Origin: a bacterium
GTDB lineage: Bacteria > Chlamydiota > Chlamydiia > Chlamydiales > Rhabdochlamydiaceae
Length of the DNA: 13,114 nt
Assembly: GCA_021802305.1 (NCBI GenBank)
Contig: JAKAAD010000020.1
Span: forward strand, 1 to 13,114
Direction: 5' to 3'
Shown here: positions 6,687 through 13,114 of the stretch, piece by piece
Numbering within the stretch: position 1 is the first letter of the stretch
Layout: each line of letters starts with the position of its first letter
Program-made: the position numbers and the translations under genes
Notes under the pieces: model-generated
Told to the model about the DNA's origin: nothing
Seen by the model: only the letters and a program-made list of their open reading frames with translations
Databases searched by the model: none

Positions 6687-8316
6687 TCACCTTGATAACG
6701 AAATAGAGCGAGGACCGCAATCAGTGAGGCACGGATCCCCATAAAACTGCATAGGACCCGGAAAGAGATAGTGATCTTCTATGCTCCAATTTGCTCTTTT
6801 CGCCTGAAAATTCTGAAACGCAGATCCGCTGAGATCCACGAGAGTTTTTCGCACGACGGAAGTCATTTTCCCTTTGCGCAATTCCCTATGCATAAGCCGC
6901 GGCAAAGGAATTGCAAAAAGTTGCCACTCCGTGGGGGCCTGTGCAAGATCGTGTATGGCACACAAATATCCCGAGAGTCTTTGATCAATCATATGAGCAG
7001 CAGCCTTGCCCAATGCAGTACAGTAATTGCAATCAAAATTCGAAGGATACGACCCCCTCCCTTCATACCCAAAGAAATGATGCATGGGCGTAAAATTCCC
7101 TTGAAATTTCTTCTGACGAGAAGCGACGTTCATGCGCACGAGTTCTATCAGCAGGAGTTCTGTTTCAATGGAGGAGACATGCACATTCCCATGCGAATCT
7201 CTATTAAGAAGAAGTTCTTCTTGAATTGTTTTGGGAAGAGCAGAATAACAAGAAGCGCTTTTCTTGCTCAATTGCGGAAGAACTTCTGTTACGGAAATGG
7301 TAGATTGCTCTGCAACAAGTCGATTCAACTCTTCGATTAACAGTTTCATCTCGGGAATGAATTCAACCAATCCCTCCGGAATGAGAATAACTCCATAATT
7401 TTTGCCCGCCTCTCCCCGCTTCATCACAAGTTGCGTAACCTCTTCGCCTATTTGCTTGAGAGTTTTGTTTGCGGCAGCAACTTCTTCTCCAATAAGTGTG
7501 CAGTTGGGTTGCGTGGAAAGAGCACACTCAAGCGCAATATGCGAAGCGGATCGCCCCATCAACCGAATAAAATGCGTGTATTTGCGCGTAGTAAGCGCAT
7601 CTTTTGCAAGATTGCCAATGAGTTCGGAATAGACCTTGCAGGCTGTATCAAATCCAAAGGGAGTTGCAACGTAAGGATTTTTTACATCTCCATCAATGGT
7701 TTTGGGCACTCCTATGACACAAGTTTTGCATTTCTCTTTGGAAAAATATTCGGCTAACATTGCCGCGTTGGTATTAGAGTCATCTCCCCCAACAATAACG
7801 AGCCCATCTAAATCCAGCTCTTGTACCCCGCGTAGCGCTTGTACAAACTCCGCCTTCGTTTCTATTTTTTTTCTTCCCGATCCAATGAGTTCAAATCCCC
7901 CTTGATTGCGCACCAAAGTAATCTCTTCTCTTAGTAAATGTTTACTTTGTCCTGAGAGTAAACCCTCAGAACCATTGAGAAATCCAAAGAGTCGCGATTG
8001 TGGGTGAATTTCCTGAAGAGCATCCAAAAGACCTACTAAGACATTATGGCCACCAGGAGCTTCCCCGCCAGAAAAAAGAACGGCTATTTTTAAAGGATGT
8101 GCATTGGGGCTTTTTGATCCTGCTTCGGCGCGCAATACATTGTGCTTTGCAGTGATTGGGAAGGCTTGTTGCATTTCTTGTGGCGGGGGGGCCTATTAAA
8201 GGCTTCTGTTCATTCACAAATTGCAAAGAGCGCCCTTTGCATAGGAGAGCTGGTAGCGTGGGCTTGTACTCTCTACGCGCTCGCTGCAACGGAGTCCATG
8301 AACTTTCGTTCAGCAT
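6687..8316 (-). CDS. pfp: PPi-dependent 6-phosphofructokinase (frame broken by a 7-G run at 8185-8191)
   Basis: The enzyme transfers phosphate from pyrophosphate to fructose-6-phosphate, reversibly, so it serves glycolysis or gluconeogenesis. Diagnostic motifs (numbered from the start at 8316): LFSGGEAPGGHN near 81-92, GGDD at 176-179, where ATP enzymes have GGDG, PKTIDGD at 204-210, where ATP enzymes have PGTIDND, then FIRLMGRSASH and GYEGRGSYPSN. The catalytic frame is open only from ATG 8174, with a stop just upstream. A second frame from ATG 8316 reads SSWTPLQRARREYKPTLP, which resembles the N-terminus of long chlamydial Pfp proteins, and runs into the same place. Dropping one G of the seven at 8185-8191 joins them as IGPPPQEMQQ and gives 542 residues, close to the family length. 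The 8316 start overlaps the sdaA stop as ATGCTGA. An annotation using the 495-residue frame alone would lose the N-terminus. Confidence 0.9.
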
Positions 8317-9734
8317 TGAGGGAGATTCACGGGAACGTGCAATGCAAGCCCTCCTTCTGAAGTCTCTTTGTATTTACTATGCATGTCTTCACCCGTCTTT
8401 CGCATTGTGAGAATCACTTCATCCAAACGCACGCGGTTTTCCCCCTTTTCATCGCGCGCTCTTCGAGAAGCATTAATCGCATGCAAGGCTCCTTTTGTAT
8501 TGCGCATAATGCATGGAATTTGCACTAACCCGGCAATGGGATCACATGTCAGTCCAAGATGATGCTCCATTCCAATTTCTGCTGCACTTTCAATTTCCGC
8601 AAAGGTTCCACCAAGAGCTGCCGTAAGAGCACCCGCAGCCATAGAACAAGCAACTCCTACTTCCCCTTGACAGCCCATTTCCGCTGCTGAAATAGAAGCG
8701 CCTTCCTTGTACAAAATGCCAATAGCAGCAGCTGTGAGAAGGAAGGTGATGACTCCTTCTTGCGTTGGGGAAGGAGTAAATTTTTGATAGTAGTGAAGAA
8801 CAGCAGGGATGACTCCCGCTGCACCATTGGTAGGAGCAGTCACAATGCGCCCTCCAGCAGCATTTTCTTCGTTTACTGCCAAAGCCCAAAGACTCACCCA
8901 GTCCAAAACGCGATGTGGATCTTCCTGTTCTTCGCGTTCATCTTGTACTAATTTGCGATAAAGAGAAGGTGCACGTCGCTTTACTTGTAATCCACCGGGC
9001 AGAATTCCTTCATTTTGACAACCTCTCTGCGCACTCTCTTGCATCACTGTCCAGATGCGCAAAATGCCCGATTTGATCTCTGCTTCTGAACGTCTTATCT
9101 TTTCATTTTCCATCATGATTTGAGCAATGGTTTTTCCCGCGTCAAGGCAATGCTCTTGCAGCTCTTTACAGGTTTGAAAAGGATAGGGAACATGAACGTC
9201 CGAATTTGCCACTCCCTCGGAGAAAATTTGATCTTGATGCACGATAAAACCACCACCAACGGAATAAAATACATCGTTAGCCACACACTCTCCTCGTGCG
9301 TCAAATGCTTTAAAGCGCATGGCGTTGGAATGATACGTCAACCGATCTCCTCTTCGGAACAGCATGTGTTGATCCGGGTCAAAGGGGATAGAGAGATCTT
9401 CACCCAGGCGCAACTGTCCATTTTCTGTAATGCTCGCAATGCGCGAAGCTACAGATGCCGGATCGACGCTTTCAGGAGATTCTCCTTCTAGACCAAGCAA
9501 AATAGCAGTATCGGTTCCATGTCCTTTTCCCGTCATTGCAAGGGACCCATAGAGCTCAACGATCACTTCTCTTATCAAGGGCAACAATCGCTTTTTTTGC
9601 AAAGAATGAATAAATGATTTTGCAGCGCGCATGGGACCTACGGTATGCGAACTGGAAGGCCCTAACCCGATGGAAAAAAGTTCAAAGACACTCACAGGAA
9701 CGACCTTGCGCTTGGTAGCTTCTAAGACGGACAT
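8310..9734 (-). CDS. sdaA: L-serine dehydratase (L-serine ammonia-lyase), iron-sulfur, single chain
   Basis: This cytosolic [4Fe-4S] enzyme deaminates L-serine to pyruvate and ammonia. The 474-residue chain has the beta domain first (FSIGLGPSSSHTVGPMRAA near 20-38) and the catalytic alpha domain second (RIVTAPTNGAAGVIPAVLHY near 296-315). Probable cluster cysteines are C355 (MGCQGE), C397 (LTCDPIAG) and C408 (IPCIMRN). Their 42- and 11-residue spacings equal those I recall for the Legionella pneumophila enzyme (C343, C385, C396). The chain ends in Cys (NLPQC), matching the C-terminal cysteine that folds back into the active site in that enzyme. The ATG at 9734 has a strong Shine-Dalgarno, AGGAGG, 10 bases upstream. 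Its stop overlaps the pfp start, so it heads a two-gene operon. Confidence 0.95.
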   Translation of the reverse strand: MSVLEATKRKVVPVSVFELFSIGLGPSSSHTVGPMRAAKSFIHSLQKKRLLPLIREVIVELYGSLAMTGKGHGTDTAILLGLEGESPESVDPASVASRIASITENGQLRLGEDLSIPFDPDQHMLFRRGDRLTYHSNAMRFKAFDARGECVANDVFYSVGGGFIVHQDQIFSEGVANSDVHVPYPFQTCKELQEHCLDAGKTIAQIMMENEKIRRSEAEIKSGILRIWTVMQESAQRGCQNEGILPGGLQVKRRAPSLYRKLVQDEREEQEDPHRVLDWVSLWALAVNEENAAGGRIVTAPTNGAAGVIPAVLHYYQKFTPSPTQEGVITFLLTAAAIGILYKEGASISAAEMGCQGEVGVACSMAAGALTAALGGTFAEIESAAEIGMEHHLGLTCDPIAGLVQIPCIMRNTKGALHAINASRRARDEKGENRVRLDEVILTMRKTGEDMHSKYKETSEGGLALHVPVNLPQC

Positions 9735-9744
9735 AAAGATTTAA

Positions 9745-9750
9745 CCTCCT
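9745..9750 (-). promoter_or_regulatory. strong Shine-Dalgarno of sdaA
   Basis: AGGAGG on the minus strand, 10 bases before the ATG at 9732-9734. It is the best ribosome binding site in the window and fixes the sdaA start; most neighbouring genes have weak or no match. Confidence 0.85.
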
Positions 9751-9813
9751 ACATCACAAATGTGGTGAATAAATTTTGTAATCTTTTCGCCATTAATCAC
9801 GCAATACCTTTTT

Positions 9814-9835
9814 ACATATTTCATTTGAAATACGT
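9814..9835. promoter_or_regulatory. 22-bp palindrome, candidate operator between sdaA and pyrG
   Basis: ACATATTTCA, a TT centre, then TGAAATACGT: nine of ten positions pair, with one A/C mismatch. It lies about 80 bp from the sdaA start and 53 bp from the pyrG start, just upstream of the candidate pyrG -35. The size and symmetry suit a dimeric repressor or activator site, but no regulator is identified and AT-rich spacers produce such symmetry by chance. Confidence 0.35.
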
Positions 9836-9845
9836 GCAAAGCAAC

Positions 9846-9874
9846 TTGTGATTTTCTCAATGTAAAGATATCCT
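9846..9874 (+). promoter_or_regulatory. candidate promoter of pyrG-ruvX
   Basis: TTGTGA (9846-9851) and TATCCT (9869-9874) are 17 bp apart, each 4/6 to consensus. The -10 ends 14 bases before the pyrG ATG, implying a very short leader. A weak AAGAG Shine-Dalgarno-like stretch precedes the ATG. Confidence 0.35.
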
Positions 9875-9888
9875 CGTCAAGAGAAACA

Positions 9889-11512
9889 ATGAAATACATT
9901 TTTATCACAGGAGGTGTGGTTTCCTCTTTAGGAAAAGGCCTCACCTCTGCATCCATTGCCCTATTGCTCGAAAGTCGTGGCCTCCGCGTTGCAATGCTCA
10001 AGCTCGACCCTTACCTGAACGTAGACCCGGGAACGATGAGTCCCTTTCAACATGGCGAAGTATACGTAACCGATGACGGTGCAGAAACAGACCTCGATCT
10101 TGGGCACTACTATCGATTTACCCACGCCCTTCTCTCTCGCTACTCCAATGCGACGTCTGGACAGATCTACGAAGCAGTCATCAAAGCTGAAAGACGCGGA
10201 GATTATTTAGGAAAAAACCGTTCAAGTGATCCCTCATGTCACTGATGAGATCAAACGACGCATTTTAGCTTGTGCACAGCAGCAAACCGTAGAAATCACG
10301 CTTGTTGAAATTGGGGGAACTGTAGGAGACATTGAGTCACAACCTTTTCTTGAAGCAATTCGACAATTTCGCCATGAAAGACCTTCGGATTGCTTAAACA
10401 TTCATCTTACCTATATTCCCTACCTACATGCTGCCGGAGAATTGAAAACAAAACCTACGCAGCATTCGATCCAAACCCTTCGAGGAATTGGCATCATCCC
10501 GGATTTTATTTTATGCCGATCAGAAAACGATCTTCCCGAAGAGATTAAAGATAAGATTTCCCTCTTTTGCAGTGTGCCTAAGGAAAGCGTCATCGACATT
10601 GTTGATGTTTCTGACAGTATTTACGAAGTTCCCATCCACATTCATAGGCAAGAACTGGACCAAAAACTCTCTGCAAAACTGCAACTACCGATTCAAAAAG
10701 CCAATCTTTCTTCTTGGACCTCCATGCTCGAAAAAAAGCAGCACCCCAAAGGCAGCCTCACCGTGGGCGTAGTAGGCAAATACGTACAACACAGAGACGC
10801 CTATAAGTCTGTATACGAAGCTTTGGAACACGCAGCCATCGCCCACCAAGTTACCCTAAACATCCGCCCCTTCGATTCAGAGAACATTGTAGATCATCAC
10901 AGCGTTGAAGAAATCATTGGCGGATGCGATGGCTACCTCGTCCCCGGCGGATTTGGCGAACGAGGATGGATTGGCAAAATCCTAACAGCAAAATACTGTC
11001 GAGAAAAGCAGGTCCCCTACTTTGGTTTATGTTTAGGCATGCAAGTATTATGCGTTGAATTTGCCCGCCATGTCCTTCATCTTCCCGATGCAAACTCTAC
11101 TGAGATGGACCCCAACACCGCGCATCCCATCATCTCCTTGCTCAGCGAACAACGTGGATTAAAAAATCTCGGTGGAACCATGCGCCTTGGTGCATACACT
11201 TGCGATCTCGAACCCGATACCCTTGCCGCAAAAGCCTACGGATCGATCAAAATTTCTGAGCGCCACCGCCATCGATATGAGTTCAACAATGCCTACAAAG
11301 AGCTCGTACAGAAAAAGGGGCTGATTCTCTCCGGATGGCTTCGAGATGGTCAACTCGTGGAAATTGTAGAAATCAAGGACCACCCATGGATGCTTGGCGT
11401 GCAATTTCATCCCGAGTTTACATCTAAGCCTACACATCCCCATCCCCTTTTCAAGGAATTTGTTGGTGCGATGCTTACCAAAAATATTTCCTATGCGCAT
11501 AGTAGGACTTGA
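9889..11512 (+). CDS. pyrG: CTP synthase (frame broken by a 6-A run at 10212-10217)
   Basis: CTP synthase aminates UTP to CTP with ATP and glutamine. The amidoligase domain begins FITGGVVSSLGKGLTSAS, the P-loop-like ATP site, followed by LDPYLNVDPGTMSPFQHGEV. The C-terminal class-I glutaminase domain has GGFGERG, the nucleophile C381 in GLCLGMQ, and the H507/E509 pair in FHPEF (numbers after correcting the frame). The sequence as given splits the gene. The first frame runs 9889-10245 and ends DYLGKNRSSDPSCH; the second continues VIPHVTDEIKRRI. Removing one A from 10212-10217 gives DYLGKTVQVIPHVTDEI, the expected sequence, and about 540 residues, the usual length. An ATG at 10226 in the second frame is not a plausible real start because it would discard the ATP site. 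pyrG overlaps ruvX by 20 bp. Confidence 0.95.
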
Positions 11513-11903
11513 TTACGGTCGAGCCAGAATCGGAATTGCCAAAACCGATGCTCTTCGCATTATCGTCGAGCCCTTTTGTACCCTAAAACGGGAAGGTGCC
11601 CTAGAGCATGCCATCCAAGCCCTCCTTAAAATCCTTGCTCCTTACAAGCCCATTGAACTCTTTGTCGTTGGTTTGCCTCTTCTCCTCAATGGCCAGGAAG
11701 GCGACATGGCAAAAGAAGCACGAGCCTTTGGAGGACAATTACAACTCCTCTCAGGCATCCCGGTTGTTTACTGGGACGAACGCTTAACCTCAGCACAAGC
11801 AGAAAAAGCGCTCAAACCCTACATGAAACGTAAGCAACGCGCACAACACGAAGACGCCCTAGCCGCCTCCTATATTTTAGAAAATTACCTACAAAGTATT
11901 TAA
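11493..11903 (+). CDS. ruvX: RuvX/YqgF, putative pre-16S rRNA nuclease, RNase H-like fold
   Basis: YqgF/RuvX proteins have an RNase H-like fold and are linked to 5'-end processing of 16S rRNA in E. coli, with Holliday-junction cleavage also reported in some species. The 136-residue product opens with MRIVGLDYGRARIGIAK (catalytic D7), has LFVVGLPLLLNGQEGD near 56-71 and YWDERLTSAQAEKAL near 93-107, and ends with HEDALAASYILENYL, whose D121 fits the last acidic position. The frame is open upstream to 11394, but the conserved start and the overlap with the end of pyrG fix the ATG at 11493. The 20-bp overlap suggests translational coupling. The pyrG-ruvX pairing matches C. trachomatis, where I recall zwf follows; here a kinase-like gene follows. 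Confidence 0.93.
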   Translation: MRIVGLDYGRARIGIAKTDALRIIVEPFCTLKREGALEHAIQALLKILAPYKPIELFVVGLPLLLNGQEGDMAKEARAFGGQLQLLSGIPVVYWDERLTSAQAEKALKPYMKRKQRAQHEDALAASYILENYLQSI

Positions 11904-11928
11904 TTACTTCACAATTAAATATTTGTAA

Positions 11929-11957
11929 TTGCCTAATATAACTTTATACATTATTAT
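11929..11957 (+). promoter_or_regulatory. candidate promoter of the kinase-like gene
   Basis: TTGCCT (11929-11934) and TATTAT (11952-11957) are 17 bp apart, 4/6 and 5/6 matches. The implied leader of about 30 bases includes a GAGGGA Shine-Dalgarno at 11983-11988, 5 bases before the ATG at 11994. The spacer between ruvX and this gene is strongly AT-rich, which lowers confidence in the -10. Confidence 0.4.
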
Positions 11958-11993
11958 TTAGTAACAAAAAATTAACGATATTGAGGGATTATT

Positions 11994-13114
11994 ATGTCGA
12001 ATATGGCGGAAGTAATAAACCATGGGAAATTTTTCGTTGAGATTGCATCTCCTTTCTTTTCCATGTGCTCGCCTTTAAAAACACCGTTTGCTTATGGACA
12101 AGGATTCATTGCGGTCATGCAAGGAAGCTCTGACATCTATTCTGCAAATGACAAAAGAGAAACCGCTTTTGCCCTTGCAAAAGCTGCAAAGGGAATTTCT
12201 GATTTCGCTGGATCTCACTTGCAAAATCGCACATGGATGATTGCCAATTGTGCGATGGATCTTTTAGCAAGCTGCCATAAGATCTGTGAAGCTCAGGAAA
12301 AAGCCCCCTACATAGAAACATTCGTTCTCTCTTGTTCACAGCTTCTATCCCTTGCTGGTCACCCTCAATGGATGCTCCTCGCTTATGCCACGCAAGCACT
12401 ATTTCACATTGCCCAAGCATATCAAGCGTACAAAGCTGAGCAAAAAGCAGGCGATCCTTCCTATGCTAGGCCGGCGCGAGCCGCAGCCAAAATGGGAATG
12501 GCTGCCATTCGCTCCTACCAAGCGTTTCAAACGTACGAGCAGTGGCGAAAATTGCAAGAGATACATGAGATGGGCAAACTTTTCTCCCACATTCTAAAAC
12601 AAGCGAATACAAAAAAACTCGTTGCGCCAGAAGTGCCCCGGTTGCCGCGCATTGTTGAGAACCATCCTATTCATTCTATGACGCCATCATCTAGGCGGAT
12701 GGATGCTGTGCCCGAAGAACTTGAAAAAATATTACATCGACAGGGCTATGACATCGACCAATTGATTGGGAAAGGAGCCCAAGGCGAAGTATATAAAATT
12801 GTTAACAAAAAAACCGGTGAGTGTAAAGTCTTAAAAATTATGCGTTCTTTTCTACCATTATTTTCGCCTTCCCAGTCTCCTGAGTACGGCTCTCATCTTG
12901 CGCATACAATCGATCACCCTGCAATCAATACTCCAGAACAGGATTTTTTATAGAAAAGGCGGTAAAGACACACTTTGTCAAATTGCTGAAGTACTACCCT
13001 ACATCAAAGGAAACACTCTTGCAGACTCAAAAGATGTAATAAAAACCATGTCAACAAGAGAACTATTTACTTTTGCTCAAAAACTTTGGGATCTTCTTAC
13101 AGTGCTCCACAGTG
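11994..13114 (+). CDS. protein-kinase-like protein with novel helical N-terminal region (3' partial, frame broken at 12944-12949)
   Basis: About 245 residues of Ala- and Gln-rich, probably helical sequence precede a serine/threonine kinase-like domain. I do not recognise the N-terminal part; it has no signal peptide and no clear membrane segment. The kinase part shows a glycine-rich loop IGKGAQGEVYKIV at 258-270, the ATP-binding Lys K281 in CKVLKIM, and HPAI at 308-311 where kinases have HPNI. The frame then stops at TAG 12951-12953, after DFL. Skipping one base in the six-T run opens a frame to the window end with a hinge-like EVLPYIKGNTLAD and an alpha-E-like LWDLLTVLHS; the catalytic HRD loop would fall just beyond the window, so catalytic competence cannot be judged. 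An AT-rich promoter and a good Shine-Dalgarno precede it. Large kinase-like proteins in environmental Chlamydiae are often suspected host-cell effectors; that role is only inference here. Confidence 0.75.

Noticed and set aside
6771..7340. 189-residue plus-strand ORF opposite pfp.
   Set aside because: It is antisense to well-conserved pfp codons and has no family resemblance or start signal; the same applies to the other ORFs opposite glyQS, miaB and sdaA.
9752..9767. CATCAC-AAAT-GTGGTG stem next to the sdaA Shine-Dalgarno as an RNA switch.
   Set aside because: In the sdaA mRNA sense, one pair becomes a C-A mismatch, leaving a weak 6-position stem, and the Shine-Dalgarno itself is not sequestered.
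10211..10219. A AAA AAC, a canonical -1 frameshift heptamer, lies in register at the pyrG break.
   Set aside because: A -1 shift leads to CCG TTC AAG TGA and immediate termination; the CTP synthase continuation needs +1. The heptamer is a by-product of the A run.
11394..11492. Upstream extension of the ruvX frame inside pyrG.
   Set aside because: It is out of frame with the pyrG 3' end, and the family N-terminus MRIVGLDYG begins at 11493.

Overview
The window looks like chromosome from a member of the Chlamydiae, probably an environmental lineage outside Chlamydiaceae. The evidence is gene content, not a database search. Glycyl-tRNA synthetase is a single alpha-beta fusion of 1003 residues, the length I recall for the chlamydial enzyme. 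A long pyrophosphate-type phosphofructokinase carries GGDD and PKTIDGD. L13 begins with the extended chlamydial-type N-terminus. The pyrG-ruvX pair is adjacent, as in Chlamydia trachomatis. An L-serine dehydratase and a large kinase-like protein with an unfamiliar N-terminus point away from the reduced Chlamydiaceae genomes.

Layout. 1-375 (+): 3' end of gatB. 428-1276 (-): rplM then rpsI, 3 bp apart. 1482-2783 (+): miaB, divergent from rplM across about 205 bp where I see no convincing promoter. 2753-3480 (-): a small basic hypothetical ORF and a secreted single-POTRA protein. 3598-6609 (+): glyQS. 6687-9734 (-): sdaA and pfp, overlapping through ATGCTGA. 9735-9888: divergent regulatory region with a palindrome. 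9889-11903 (+): pyrG and ruvX, overlapping by 20 bp. 11994-13114 (+): the start of a kinase-like gene that runs off the window. No stretch over 300 bases lacks a gene, unless the 96-residue ORF at 2753-3043 is rejected; then 2784-3114 holds only a candidate minus-strand promoter and a short hairpin.

Function. Most genes are translation housekeeping (GatB, S9, L13, MiaB, GlyRS, RuvX). CTP synthase, serine dehydratase and PPi-phosphofructokinase belong to central metabolism: serine is turned into pyruvate, and the reversible PPi enzyme can work in glycolysis or gluconeogenesis. The accessory material is the POTRA protein, the small ORF beside it, and the kinase-like protein, which may be a host-directed effector (inference).

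The strangest property is a set of broken reading frames. pfp, pyrG and the kinase gene each carry what reads as one extra base in a run of 6-7 identical bases, and gatB has an in-frame stop near the left edge. All three clear cases have the same sign. Homopolymer sequencing error is the simplest explanation, but true lesions or recoding are not excluded. I annotate these genes across the breaks. I did not identify a clearly new multi-gene system; the best candidates for novelty are the kinase-like protein's N-terminal region and the stand-alone POTRA protein.
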